Source: Candidatus Hydrogenedentota bacterium (lineage in GTDB: Bacteria; Hydrogenedentota; Hydrogenedentia; Hydrogenedentales; SLHB01). From it: a stretch of 53,301 nucleotides of DNA. Under the pieces are notes generated by a model. That model worked only from the letters and a program-made list of their open reading frames with translations. It was not told the origin of the DNA and searched no databases. The DNA lies in assembly GCA_016215105.1 (NCBI GenBank), contig JACRLJ010000115.1:1-53301 (forward strand), written 5' to 3'. Position numbers and translations under genes: made by a program. Below, in pieces: positions 19,949 to 28,814 of the stretch; the stretch's first letter is position 1; the number at the start of each line of letters is the position of its first letter.

Positions 19949-20212
19949 CCTCGCGCTGCAATTCGCCCCGTGAAGCCTCCCGTTTCATCCTGAAATCGGC
20001 ACGGGTCCGGGACTGACCCCGTCTTTCGCACGGCAGTTCGTGCGAAACACGGGGTCTGTCCCTCTCCCAGACACCTGAGTCTGTCCCTCTCCTGGACACC
20101 GCTAGACACCGGGCCTGTCGCTCCCCTTGATGGCGCAGCGCCCGCAATCGTCCGCCGCATTGCATCGTCCTCGCGCGAAAACTATACTAACCCAAGTCTG
20201 GGGCCCATTGGC
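19949..20212. other. Intergenic region with a REP-like palindrome
   Basis: No gene is seen. Most of the region is a large palindrome at 20009-20062 followed by two degenerate CTGTCCCTCTCC-like copies of one arm end, up to about 20125. Confidence 0.6.
20009..20062. repeat. REP-like palindrome with GGGAC ends, copy 1
   Basis: The 22-base arms at 20010-20031 and 20040-20061 match as reverse complements at 20 of 22 positions, around an 8-base loop, with an extra G-C pair outside. The same element recurs at 40608-40662. GGGACAGACCCC-type ends are seen in repetitive extragenic palindromes mobilised by RAYT transposases, though no such transposase is in this window. Confidence 0.8.
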
Positions 20213-20902
20213 ATGCACGCAGAAGATCGATCCATTCATTTCTCGACAGAACTTATTCACGCGCCGGTTCAGTACCAAGTCCCCGCGCTACAGAAACTGT
20301 ATTACGAACTCGGCCAGACGCGTACCGCCGCGTACGACAGCAGCGATTTCTCCGTTCCAGGCCGTCCGCAGTTTCATTCGAAGCGGCCACCGCGCTCGCA
20401 ATCGGTCGCGGTGTTTCTGCCGGACCGGATCGTTCTCATCGAAGAGTGGGCCGACGGTCCGCTATCGGCGTTTATCGACAAGGTGAAAGAAGTCTCCGCG
20501 CGAACGCTGGGCGATCTCGGCCCCACGGAGTTCGTCGCTCAGACCGTTACCCTGCGTTCAACCTTCGGCTTAACTCACTTCGCCGACGCGCGCGCCTTCC
20601 TGCTCGATCATGTCTGCTCCCAGGAAGGCCGCCTGGCGCCGCACTTCCGCAGGCCCATCGGCGTCGGCGGGATGCGCTTCATGCTTCCGGAAACCCCCGA
20701 GCACCAAGGCAATTTTCAAGTCATCATCGAGTCATTCCAACAAAGCGTGAACGACGTGTTTGTCGAGGTCAAAGGCATTTTCGCCCAACAGCACATCACC
20801 GCCGAAAGCCTGTTTGTCGCCATCCACCACATCCAGGACGTGCGCGCCTTCATCGTCGAACACGTCTTCCCCTACCTAAACCAGTTCGACCGGGCAAAGT
20901 AG
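20213..20902 (+). CDS. Conserved-looking protein of unknown function
   Basis: This 229-residue soluble protein is not recognised. It starts MHAEDRSIHFSTELIHAPV and has regular alternation of hydrophobic strands and helices (VAVFLPDRIVLIEEW, FQVIIESFQQSVNDVFVEV). No signal peptide, membrane segment or cysteine motif is evident. Third-position GC is high like its neighbours, supporting a real gene. The end LFVAIHHIQDVRAFIVEHVFPYL repeats the style of an earlier segment (FADARAFLLDHV), which hints at two related halves. It lies between the palindrome at 20009 and a convergent UroD-family gene. Confidence 0.65.
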   Translation: MHAEDRSIHFSTELIHAPVQYQVPALQKLYYELGQTRTAAYDSSDFSVPGRPQFHSKRPPRSQSVAVFLPDRIVLIEEWADGPLSAFIDKVKEVSARTLGDLGPTEFVAQTVTLRSTFGLTHFADARAFLLDHVCSQEGRLAPHFRRPIGVGGMRFMLPETPEHQGNFQVIIESFQQSVNDVFVEVKGIFAQQHITAESLFVAIHHIQDVRAFIVEHVFPYLNQFDRAK

Positions 20903-20936
20903 AGCAGGCGGTCACCGCGAGAAAGCGACTCGTCCG

Positions 20937-22211
20937 CTATCGGATCGGATAGCCCCCGTACTCGCGCACGCTTTCGTAAAGCGCCAGGATATTTCGGACC
21001 GGCGTCTGCGACTGAACGTTGTGTACCGTGTTAAACACAAACCCGCCGCCCGGCGCAAAAGTACGAATACGTTCGCGGACCTCGGTGCGCACCTCATCCG
21101 GAGTTCCGAAAGGCAATGTATTCTGCGTATCAACCCCGCCGCCCCAGAAGACAATCTGGCCACCAAATTCGCGCTTAAGTTCACCCGCGTCCATGCGCGC
21201 CGCGGAGCACTGAACCGGATTGAGAATATCAAAGCCTGATTCGATGAACTCGGGAATCAGCGGACGAACGCCCCCGCACGAGTGAATGAACGTCTTCCAC
21301 GGCGTATGCCGGTGGAGCCAATCGTTCACCTGCCGATGGAACGGTTGATAGAGGTCGCGGTACGTCTCGACAGGAATGAACGGACCGCGCTGTGTGCCAA
21401 AATCGGCCCCGCTGATCAGTAGCGCGCTCACCCGGTCTCCCACGACGTCATGAATCCGGGCGAGGTTCTCCAGCGCCACCGCGCATTGGCGCTCAAAAAC
21501 CCGGTACACATAGTCCCGGCGCGTAAGCGTGCTCATATACCATTCCTCGACGCCCCGAATACCGCGGGCGTGCTTGAGCCACGGCGCCGGCACAAGCGCA
21601 ATATCGCCAAAACCTGTGCCACCGAAATTGGCGTAGATTGCCTTGTCAGTACTTGTATAGAGCCGTTCCGTCTCGCGGCCAAAATACGCCAGATCCGCCT
21701 CGGACACCGGGCCAAATTCTTCCGTGTTTTCGTCCGGATTCAAGGCCTCGTCGTCAATCGGCTGCTGAGGTACAATGGTATCGAAATACCAGCCGCCAGC
21801 CGGCATCCGGCCCGTCGCAGGAACCGAGCGGTCACCTTCCGGATACATCAACAAGCTGCCGTCTGCCTCGGGCGCGGTGTTGAACCCTTCCGGCACAAGT
21901 ACGGGCGTGCCCTGAAATGTCGTCCACGGCTTCCATCCCGAGTTCGGAAAACCGAACATCGTGCGAGGAGGGCTCAGCCCAATGACATCTACCCCAACCG
22001 CCTCCATCAAATCCAACCCAATCTCGCCCAGCATTTGATACGGCTCGACGACCTTGACCGGCGTACTCGGCGCGTCTAGCCCCAAAGCCTGCCGCAATGC
22101 GTAAACGGAATCCACATGCATCCCCGTAACCGGCCCCCCCCCAAGGTCAAGAGGAACCCGATCCGGCTCGCGGTGATTCAACGCCAAACGCACGCGTTCT
22201 CGCGACGTCAT
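20937..22211 (-). CDS. Uroporphyrinogen decarboxylase (URO-D/MtaA)-family protein
   Basis: A 424-residue TIM-barrel protein of the UROD superfamily. It begins MTSRERVRLALNHREPDRVPLDLGG, the usual start of the methyltransferase-like branch rather than true HemE. Other typical features are LISGADFGTQRGPFI and WKTFIHSCGGVRPLIPEFIESGFDILNPVQ. FIHSCGGVR provides His and Cys at the place where corrinoid or methyl-transfer relatives bind zinc. This branch is expanded in anaerobic and PVC-type bacteria, and most members have no known substrate. It is divergent from the ECF sigma factor gene. Haem synthesis is unlikely, since no other haem gene is nearby. Confidence 0.85.
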   Translation of the reverse strand: MTSRERVRLALNHREPDRVPLDLGGGPVTGMHVDSVYALRQALGLDAPSTPVKVVEPYQMLGEIGLDLMEAVGVDVIGLSPPRTMFGFPNSGWKPWTTFQGTPVLVPEGFNTAPEADGSLLMYPEGDRSVPATGRMPAGGWYFDTIVPQQPIDDEALNPDENTEEFGPVSEADLAYFGRETERLYTSTDKAIYANFGGTGFGDIALVPAPWLKHARGIRGVEEWYMSTLTRRDYVYRVFERQCAVALENLARIHDVVGDRVSALLISGADFGTQRGPFIPVETYRDLYQPFHRQVNDWLHRHTPWKTFIHSCGGVRPLIPEFIESGFDILNPVQCSAARMDAGELKREFGGQIVFWGGGVDTQNTLPFGTPDEVRTEVRERIRTFAPGGGFVFNTVHNVQSQTPVRNILALYESVREYGGYPIR

Positions 22212-22415
22212 ACCCTATCCTTTCCTCGGACCGCCCCAACGGCGTTCCCGCGACAGCGATTATACCTCTCCAAAGGTCCGCCGCTCGCGTTCCCGCTTGC
22301 CTTGCGGAAGCGCGACTCGTATAGTCCAGATAGGACCGTGTCGGCGTTCTCTGCCGGCGGGTGACCCCAAATGACTGGCGATGTAAACCTTCCCAGGGCA
22401 GTGAGCGTTTACTAG

Positions 22416-23012
22416 ATGGTTAGACAAAGCGGAATGGACCTCAAGGTGGCCACGGACGAAGAGTTGGCCCTCGCCTTCAAGGAAGGCGAGTTGACGGCAT
22501 TTGAAGAACTCGTTCGCCGCCACCAGGGACGCGTTTACGCAATTGCGTACCGGGTCACCTCGAACCGGGAAGACGCGCTGGACGTCGCCCAGGAGGCCTT
22601 CCTCAAAGTCTACCGGAAGATTGGCTTGTGGCAACCGACCACAGGGTTCATGCCTTGGCTCTACCGGCTGACCATGAACCAGGCAATCGACCAGACCCGG
22701 CGCCAAAAACGCCAACGTCACGAACGACTCGAGGACGCGCAAGTATCCGTGGGCGGCGGCGGCAAGGCCGAGCCTTCGGTGGAAGGTACAGAGGCGGCGG
22801 TACGATCCGGAGAGATCGATACGCGTGTGCGCGCCGCCCTGAGCGTGCTGTCCCCGGCGCAGAAAACGGTGTTCGTGCTGAGGCACTATCAAGGACTGGC
22901 CTTGGCCGAAATCGCCGAAGCCATGGGGTGTACGGCGGGAAGTGTGAAGGTGCATTTGTTTCGGGCGTTGCGCAAATTGCGTGAAGCGTTGGGTGATTTA
23001 CGCATCGATTAA
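22416..23012 (+). CDS. ECF-type RNA polymerase sigma factor
   Basis: This 198-residue protein has the two-domain ECF sigma-70 layout. Region 2 (FEELVRRHQGRVYAIAYRVTSNREDALDVAQEAFLKVYRK, about residues 32-71) includes the DVAQEAF core-binding stretch. Region 4 (LSPAQKTVFVLRHYQGLALAEIAEAMGCTAGSVKVHLFRALRKLRE) is a helix-turn-helix for -35 recognition. The start is probably the ATG at 22416 (another is at 22434). The putative anti-sigma gene at 23093 follows, and then the secretion operon, so this factor may control envelope or secretion genes; that link is inferred from position only. Confidence 0.92.
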   Translation: MVRQSGMDLKVATDEELALAFKEGELTAFEELVRRHQGRVYAIAYRVTSNREDALDVAQEAFLKVYRKIGLWQPTTGFMPWLYRLTMNQAIDQTRRQKRQRHERLEDAQVSVGGGGKAEPSVEGTEAAVRSGEIDTRVRAALSVLSPAQKTVFVLRHYQGLALAEIAEAMGCTAGSVKVHLFRALRKLREALGDLRID

Positions 23013-23092
23013 GGAAGAAGCCATACCCACGACCCCAGAGTTGTGGCTAAGGCGCCATTGAACGTAGTACTGTACAAGGGAGAGGCATTCGT

Positions 23093-24160
23093 ATGTTTGG
23101 TTGCCGGCGGGCGCGCGGTCTCATAGCCGCGGCCGTCTACGAACCGTTGGACAATTCAGATCGGAGCTTTCTCGACACCCACCTGGCCCGATGCCCGGGA
23201 TGCCGAAGCGACGAAGCAACTCTGACACGTGTCGCACAAACTATCCCGCAATCCCCTCCCGCGGCGAACATAGACCTCTTGCCCGCGCTACGCCGGCGGA
23301 TAGCGCAATCGGACGCGCCTGCCACCGGATACCTGCCTCGATTCGCTCTGGCGGGCTCGCTCGGGGCAATTGCGCTGTTTTCCGGTTGGTTTTTCTATGT
23401 CGGTCACGATTCGGCGCCGCCCGGCGCCATGGAAATGCCCTCTGGAAGACATGACCTCTCGCCAATCGCGGCCGCGCTCAACGATGCCGACGAACTGCTG
23501 AAAGACCACAAGGCGAAGGACGCATACGTAACGCTCAAGACAGTCGTTGACGCGAATCCCGAGGCGGCCGATGCGCCACAGGCCATGGTCAAACTCGCGG
23601 ACATTTCGTTCGACGAGCTGCACGCCTACAAAGAATCGTACGCGATACACGAGAAACTCGCCACGAAGTATCTGTACCGCGTCAATTCGGGTCCGGATTG
23701 GCCCAGAATCAAGAATCGCTGGGAAGAACTCAAGGAATCGGCCGGAAAGGATGTAGACTTCGCATCGCTGTACCAGTTGGATTCCGCTCGACAAGACCGA
23801 AGCCAAGCCTTTGCCAAACTCGAAGGACTGCTCGAAAAGTACTCGGGACGCCTGGTCGCGTCCGCCGCCGCGAAGGAAATGGCCTGCATCGCCGCCAAGG
23901 AGTCGCTCGCTTCGAATGCGGCCGCAATGGCGCAGGCGACTCCCGAAGCGTTTGAGAAGGCCCTGAACCGCTGCTCGGCCCCGCTTGCAAAGACGCAGCT
24001 AACCTATGAACTGGCGAATGCGTACCGGGATCGCCCCCAAGACGCCTCGAAAGCAATTCCGCTTCTGACCGAAGTCGCGAAGAGCCCAAGCGGCGAACTC
24101 GCGAGGCTGGCCAACGACGCGCTGGCGGAAATCAATGCTGCCGGTCGCTCCGGACAATAA
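23093..24160 (+). CDS. Putative membrane anti-sigma factor with zf-HC2-like domain and TPR-like periplasmic part
   Basis: The 355-residue protein starts with a zinc-finger-like segment (C4, then HLARCPGC around residues 31-38), resembling the H-x3-C-x2-C anti-sigma domain. A single transmembrane helix follows at about residues 84-103 (FALAGSLGAIALFSGWFFYVG), then about 250 residues of Ala-rich helices that resemble tetratricopeptide repeats (LKDHKAKDAYVTLKTVVDANPEA, ANAYRDRPQDASKAIPLLTEVA). The arrangement fits a membrane anti-sigma partner of the ECF factor 80 bases upstream, with the outer part sensing or binding something in the periplasm. GGGAGAGG precedes the ATG well. No protease-site gene is nearby. 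Confidence 0.75.
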   Translation: MFGCRRARGLIAAAVYEPLDNSDRSFLDTHLARCPGCRSDEATLTRVAQTIPQSPPAANIDLLPALRRRIAQSDAPATGYLPRFALAGSLGAIALFSGWFFYVGHDSAPPGAMEMPSGRHDLSPIAAALNDADELLKDHKAKDAYVTLKTVVDANPEAADAPQAMVKLADISFDELHAYKESYAIHEKLATKYLYRVNSGPDWPRIKNRWEELKESAGKDVDFASLYQLDSARQDRSQAFAKLEGLLEKYSGRLVASAAAKEMACIAAKESLASNAAAMAQATPEAFEKALNRCSAPLAKTQLTYELANAYRDRPQDASKAIPLLTEVAKSPSGELARLANDALAEINAAGRSGQ

Positions 24161-24279
24161 TCTAAGTATTCGGAGTTCCGGGCGCCCTTCAACTTCTTCC
24201 CGCCCAAGATCGCGGCTTCCGTGCTCCAGTGCGCCGGAGCTCTCAACGCGCTGACCCGATCGGGACTGGATCCAGGCGC

Positions 24280-24308
24280 TTGCACCACCGCTTGGCATGT
24301 GTTAACAT
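24280..24308 (+). promoter_or_regulatory. Weak candidate promoter of the secretion operon
   Basis: TTGCAC (24280-24285), 17 bases and TAACAT (24303-24308) lie just before the ATPase gene at 24331. The match to consensus is moderate. Because this is the start of an eleven-gene unit, a promoter in this gap is expected, but the exact hexamers are uncertain. Confidence 0.35.
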
Positions 24309-24330
24309 ATGTTGTCTCAAATAGTTGTGA

Positions 24331-26097
24331 ATGAGAGGAAAATCCGGATTGGCCAGTGAAAAGGCGCTCGAAAAGCAGCTGATCGCCGATGGCGTGGTGG
24401 GGGAGGAGGCGCTGTCTCGCGCCAAATCGGAATTGGCCAAACGAGGCGGGGAATTAGTTGACTGCATCCTGCAACTGGGGCTCGCCACTCCCGAAACCGT
24501 GTATCGCTCCTTAGCGGCGTTTTGCGAAATGAAGTTCGTGGTTCCGTCGAAGATGCAGGTCTCCGGCGAGGTAAGCGCCAAAGTTCCCGCCCGTTTTGCC
24601 ACGCACTACAACTTCGCGCCAATCCAGGAGCGCAACGGCGTCCTCGTTATTGCCATTTCGGACCCCTTGAATACGCATCTGCTGGACGACATCCGGTTAG
24701 TGCTAAAACGCCGGGTTGAGGCGGTTGTCGCGACTCCCGAGGAGATCCAGCGCACGATCAAGGCCCTATATGGTGTCGGGGCCGACACCGTCGAGCGCAT
24801 CCTAAGCGATACCGACAGCGTGGCGTCGACCCTAAGCCTGGACTCACTACCCACCGGCTCCAATTTGGGTGATGACGGCATCGACGCCTCGATCATCAAA
24901 TTTGTGAACGAAGTAATCCTCGAGGCAATTCAGTCCGGCTCCACCGACATCCATATCGAACCATTTGATGATCAGTTGCGCGTCCGCTACCGCATCGACG
25001 GTATCATGCACCAAGTGCCGACGCCTCCGAGCATACGGGGCTTTCAGCCGGCCATCGTCTCGCGCATCAAGATTATGGCCAATCTCAACATCGCCGAAAA
25101 GCGCTTGCCGCAAGACGGAAAAATCCTCGCCAGCTTTGGCGAGAGCGAATATGACCTGCGCGTCTCGCTGCTGCCGACGCCCTACGGCGAGACGGTAAAC
25201 ATCCGTATTCTGAGCCGCTCGTCGATGTTCCTCACCCTCGACCAATTGGGATTCATGCCCGACGACCTAAACCTGTTTAACACCTTCCTTCGGCGGCCCC
25301 ACGGCATTGTCCTGGTCACGGGACCAACGGGAAGCGGAAAAACTACAACGCTGTACGCGTCGCTCAACAAGCTGAACCGGCTCGATCACAAGATCATTAC
25401 TATCGAGGACCCGATCGAGTACCAAATGAAGGGCATCACTCAAATGCAGGTCATGCCGCAAATTGGCTTCGATTTCGCCAAGGGCCTTCGCTCCATGTTG
25501 CGGCACGACCCCGACATCATGATGGTCGGCGAAATCCGCGATTTCGAAACCGCCGAGATGGCGATCCGTTCAAGCCTGACCGGCCACTTGGTCTTCAGCA
25601 CCCTGCACACGAACGATTCAGCGGGAGCGGTAACGCGGCTCATTGACATGGGAGTCGAACCGTTCTTGATCTCGAGCACAATGATCGCGGTCATCGCGCA
25701 GCGTTTGGTCCGCTGTATCTGCGAGAAATGCGCCGAACCCATCGAGCCCAGTCCCGAAGCGCTGGCCGAATTGGGCATCGCGCGGGATAGGGCCGCCGGA
25801 GGCCATTTCCGGCGCGGACGCGGATGCGACGCATGCCGGAATACCGGATACAAAGGCCGTCTGGCAATTTACGAAATCTTGCCGTTTTCCGCCGCCATCA
25901 AGGATCTCACGGTTCAGCGGGCGCCCGCGACGGAAATCAAGCGGAAGGGCCGCGAGTTCGGCATGCGTACGCTGCGCGAATCGGGCTGGATTCGCATTTA
26001 CGAAGGCAAGACCACGTTCGAGGAAGTCATGCGGGTGGCCGCGGATTTCGAGGGCGCCGGTACACTAGAGACGGGCGATGCCGCGATACCAGTATGA
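24331..26097 (+). CDS. gspE: Type II secretion/type IV pilus assembly ATPase (GspE/PilB)
   Basis: GspE/PilB is the cytoplasmic hexameric ATPase that powers pseudopilus assembly. The N-terminal MshEN-like domain (residues about 1-150) has a cyclic-di-GMP-type fold with LGLATPETVYRSLA and VLVIAISDPLNTH. The ATPase core has Walker A GPTGSGKTTT (K337), the Asp box ITIEDPIEYQ, Walker B MLRHDPDIMMVGEIRD and the His box LVFSTLHTNDSAGAV. A tetracysteine zinc motif (CICEKC then CDAC) identifies the GspE/PilB class rather than PilT. It has 588 residues. The ATG at 24331 lacks a clear ribosome site; TTG at 24349 after AGAGG is an alternative. It overlaps gspF by 20 bases. Confidence 0.93.
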   Translation: MRGKSGLASEKALEKQLIADGVVGEEALSRAKSELAKRGGELVDCILQLGLATPETVYRSLAAFCEMKFVVPSKMQVSGEVSAKVPARFATHYNFAPIQERNGVLVIAISDPLNTHLLDDIRLVLKRRVEAVVATPEEIQRTIKALYGVGADTVERILSDTDSVASTLSLDSLPTGSNLGDDGIDASIIKFVNEVILEAIQSGSTDIHIEPFDDQLRVRYRIDGIMHQVPTPPSIRGFQPAIVSRIKIMANLNIAEKRLPQDGKILASFGESEYDLRVSLLPTPYGETVNIRILSRSSMFLTLDQLGFMPDDLNLFNTFLRRPHGIVLVTGPTGSGKTTTLYASLNKLNRLDHKIITIEDPIEYQMKGITQMQVMPQIGFDFAKGLRSMLRHDPDIMMVGEIRDFETAEMAIRSSLTGHLVFSTLHTNDSAGAVTRLIDMGVEPFLISSTMIAVIAQRLVRCICEKCAEPIEPSPEALAELGIARDRAAGGHFRRGRGCDACRNTGYKGRLAIYEILPFSAAIKDLTVQRAPATEIKRKGREFGMRTLRESGWIRIYEGKTTFEEVMRVAADFEGAGTLETGDAAIPV

Positions 26098-27289
26098 GGT
26101 AAAGAAAGGTCCTGGCAAGCCTACCACGGGGGTAATGGAGGCGGATAGTCAGCGGGCAGCCGTAATACGCCTGCGCGACATGGGCTACTTCCCGATTTCT
26201 GTCGAGGAAATGACGGGGGAAGAAAAGCAGGACTCGGTAAAGCACGCGCTCACGCGCATTCGCCTCAAAGACCGCAATGTGTTCTTTCGGCAACTGGCGA
26301 ATCTGATCGAGTCGGGCATGCCGATTACGCGCGCGCTCAGCACCTTGGTCGAGCAGGCCGAGAATCCGAAACTCCGTAAGGTCATCGAACAGCTCCGCCA
26401 CGACGTTCAACAAGGGAGCACGTTCGCGGACGCGCTCGAACGGCATCCAAAACTGTTCTCCGTGATGATCTGCAATATGGTCCGGGCCGGTGAGACCGGC
26501 GGCATGCTGGAAGGCGTGCTGTGGCGCATTGTGGCGTTTGGCGAACAAGAGGAGGAATTGCGCGGCAAAGCCGTCGGCGCTATGGTCTACCCGGCCTTTC
26601 TCCTTCTGGTCGGCTGCGTATCAGTCTTCATTCTCTTGTCGTTCGTGTTTCCGAAATTCGTCCTGGTTCTGGCCGATTTTCACGCCAAGCTCCCGCTCCC
26701 GACACGAATTGTGATGGGGGTGTGCGAGTTCATGGGGAGCTACTGGTGGCTGGTCCTATTGGGCCTGGCCGGGGTAATAGGGGCAGTGCTCTACTACGTG
26801 CGCACCGAATCCGGGCGTAAGGCATTTGACCGCTTGATTCTGCGGCTGCCCGTGTTCGGAGGCGTGGTACAACGCTACGAAATGGCAAAATTCGCGCGCA
26901 CTTTCGGCACACTGCTCGACAACGGCGTGCCGATTCTGAATGCGCTGCGCATCACCGCGGATACGATTACCAACACCGCGATAACAGCCGAAGTGGATCG
27001 CCTGCACGGCCGAGTCACCGAGGGCGAAAGCATGAGCGAAGGCCTGCGTCACGCGCAGCACTTCCCGCCCATGGTAGTGAATATGTTTGCGATTGGCGAG
27101 GAGAGCGGACGCTTGGGAGCGGTTACGAAACGTATCGCGGAAGCGTATGACGCGGAAGTTGACCGGGCCGTGAAGGCCATGGCCGCGCTGCTTGAACCAA
27201 TGATGATTGTACTGATGGGAGTCGTCGTGGGCTTCCTGGTAATTGCAATGCTTTTGCCCATGCTTACATTGAGTTCATCGATATCATAG
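26078..27289 (+). CDS. gspF: Type II secretion/type IV pilus inner-membrane platform protein (GspF/PilC)
   Basis: GspF/PilC is the polytopic membrane platform between the ATPase and the growing pseudopilus. The 403-residue protein has the usual N-terminal PilC domain (MPRYQYEVKKGPGKPTTGVMEA) and two GspF repeats. The first has FFRQLANLIESGMPITRAL, the second FARTFGTLLDNGVPILNAL. Each repeat is followed by membrane helices (VYPAFLLLVGCVSVFILLSFV and the C-terminal MIVLMGVVVGFLVIAMLLPML). It overlaps the ATPase gene by 20 bases, which indicates coupled translation. Confidence 0.94.
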   Translation: MPRYQYEVKKGPGKPTTGVMEADSQRAAVIRLRDMGYFPISVEEMTGEEKQDSVKHALTRIRLKDRNVFFRQLANLIESGMPITRALSTLVEQAENPKLRKVIEQLRHDVQQGSTFADALERHPKLFSVMICNMVRAGETGGMLEGVLWRIVAFGEQEEELRGKAVGAMVYPAFLLLVGCVSVFILLSFVFPKFVLVLADFHAKLPLPTRIVMGVCEFMGSYWWLVLLGLAGVIGAVLYYVRTESGRKAFDRLILRLPVFGGVVQRYEMAKFARTFGTLLDNGVPILNALRITADTITNTAITAEVDRLHGRVTEGESMSEGLRHAQHFPPMVVNMFAIGEESGRLGAVTKRIAEAYDAEVDRAVKAMAALLEPMMIVLMGVVVGFLVIAMLLPMLTLSSSIS

Positions 27290-27343
27290 AGATGCTGCGC
27301 GGGCGCGCCGCCGACGGCCGCACGCGCTGGAACGGAGGAAGCG

Positions 27344-27748
27344 ATGCGCGAATCGAATGGGTTTACGTTAATCGAGTTGATGCTGGTCATGGTCATCATC
27401 GGCATTCTGGCCGGCATGGTCGTGATGAATTTCTCCGGATATGGGGAATCCGCGCGCATCAAGGCGGCGCATGGCGACATCCTCACCTACAGCAGCGCGC
27501 TGGACCTCTATGCCCTGCAAAACAACGACAAATATCCACCAGCGTTGAAGAATCTCGTGGGGGGCAAGAAGAACTACGTCAAAGAGATCAAGAAGGATCC
27601 GTGGGGAAGTGATTACGTGTACGTGACTCCCGGAAAACATCACAAAGACAGCTACGACATATTCTCGTCAGGCCCCGATCGTCAGCCAGGAACACCGGAC
27701 GACATTACAAACTGGGAGTCCGAGAAAGCCACGGCCGAGGAGAAGTGA
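27344..27748 (+). CDS. gspG: Major pseudopilin (GspG-like)
   Basis: GspG is the main subunit of the pseudopilus. The 134-residue precursor has a short leader ending in Gly (MRESNG), then FTLIELMLVMVIIGILAGMVV, the type IV prepilin cleavage and assembly helix with Glu at +5. The globular part has the GspG C-terminal signature: LQNNDKYPPALKNLV, then KKDPWGSDYVYVTPG and the calcium-site-like SSGPDRQPGTPDDI. GGAGGAAG lies seven to eight bases before the ATG. No prepilin peptidase gene (gspO/pilD) is in the window, so it must be elsewhere. Confidence 0.94.
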   Translation: MRESNGFTLIELMLVMVIIGILAGMVVMNFSGYGESARIKAAHGDILTYSSALDLYALQNNDKYPPALKNLVGGKKNYVKEIKKDPWGSDYVYVTPGKHHKDSYDIFSSGPDRQPGTPDDITNWESEKATAEEK

Positions 27749-28338
27749 TGGATCTGTGGCGAACGCAACGGGCGGGGAGGGGAGAGGGACCTCGCTCGTC
27801 ACGCCCTGGGCCACGTGGCGGCGATTTTCCGAGTCGGGGGGCGAAGTCGAGCGAAGGCTTCACGCTTATCGAATTGATCGTCGTGTTAACCATTCTCGGA
27901 ATCCTGGCCGCGGCGGTGGTCCCAATGTTTCGTGACACCACGGAAAACCTGCGTGAAGAACGCGCGATGCGCGATCTGTATGGCACGCTCAAGTTCGCTT
28001 CGGAGCGCGCGGTTTCCGAAATGAACGAATACCGGGTCTACTTGGACGAAAAGCGAGGCCGGTATTGGACCTCTCGAATGACCGGCGAGGAGAAGGGGGA
28101 GAAGACGTTCGCCGCGTTGGATGAGCCGTATCTCGAACCGGTCACGCTGCCTGACGGAGTCAAGCTCAAGAAATCCAAGGCGCATCGGGATCGAAAGCTC
28201 GGCGCCAGCTACATCGCGTTTTTTCCGAGTGGCGCATGCGACGTCGCCACCGTAACATTGGAACGAAAGGATGGCCGGGATATGACAATATCCACCAAGG
28301 GAAAGCTCGGCCAGTTCAAGACGCGGGAAGGCCGTTGA
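27748..28338 (+). CDS. gspH: Minor pseudopilin (GspH-like)
   Basis: This 196-residue precursor has an unusually long, basic leader (about 33 residues, rich in Arg, Gly and Pro) before the cleavage point in SSEG-FTLIELIVVLTILGILAAAVV. The hydrophobic helix with Glu at +5 is clear, and the remaining part is a small beta-rich head. Position after gspG suggests GspH; sequence alone shows only a minor pseudopilin. The start ATG at 27748 overlaps the gspG stop (TGATG). If a GTG at 27745 is used, one more residue is added. Confidence 0.85.
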   Translation: MDLWRTQRAGRGEGPRSSRPGPRGGDFPSRGAKSSEGFTLIELIVVLTILGILAAAVVPMFRDTTENLREERAMRDLYGTLKFASERAVSEMNEYRVYLDEKRGRYWTSRMTGEEKGEKTFAALDEPYLEPVTLPDGVKLKKSKAHRDRKLGASYIAFFPSGACDVATVTLERKDGRDMTISTKGKLGQFKTREGR

Positions 28339-28814
28339 TGCAAATCCAGGCCCGCGGATATATCCTCGTCGAGACCGTGGTCGCCATGGCCGTATTGAGC
28401 GTGAGCATGGTCACGATTCATAACGCCTTGGGCCAGGCGTCGTTGGCCCACGCACAAGCGCGCGACATGACGCAGGCCCGCTTCCTGCTCGACCAGAAGA
28501 TGGGAGAATACACGCTGAAGCCGGCGCTCGACGAAGGCGAGAATTCCGGGGAATTTGGACCGGAGCTATCGCGCTTTCACTGGAAGGTGACCGTCTCGAA
28601 AATCGTGATGCCTGACGCCCCACCCGCGGCCCCCAATCTACTGGGACTAGTGGGACAACAGCCCCTCACCCCGCCCGTGACCTTTCTAGGCAAGATCGTC
28701 GTCAAAGTAGCGTGGACAACGGGCGGCCGGCCCTTCGAGGAGCGCCTCGAGACTCTGCTTGCTCCGTCCCACCTCCAGGAGACTCCGCCCAATGCGGCGC
28801 CAGCCTCGACATAA
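28338..28814 (+). CDS. gspI: Minor pseudopilin (GspI-like)
   Basis: The 158-residue precursor begins MQIQARG-YILVETVVAMAVLSVSMVT, a prepilin helix in which the residue after the cleavage Gly is Tyr rather than Phe; Glu at +5 is kept. ALGQASLAHAQARDMTQARFLLDQKMGEYTLK matches the GspI style, where helices after the membrane part carry A-R-x-L-A-x-x-K-like patterns. The ATG at 28338 overlaps the preceding TGA. The tip of the pseudopilus is formed by GspI, J and K together, and the three genes are adjacent here. Confidence 0.82.
   Translation: MQIQARGYILVETVVAMAVLSVSMVTIHNALGQASLAHAQARDMTQARFLLDQKMGEYTLKPALDEGENSGEFGPELSRFHWKVTVSKIVMPDAPPAAPNLLGLVGQQPLTPPVTFLGKIVVKVAWTTGGRPFEERLETLLAPSHLQETPPNAAPAST

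Noticed and set aside
24291-24320. Sigma-54 (-24/-12) promoter before gspE
   Set aside because: TGGCA is present but no TTGC element follows at the required spacing.
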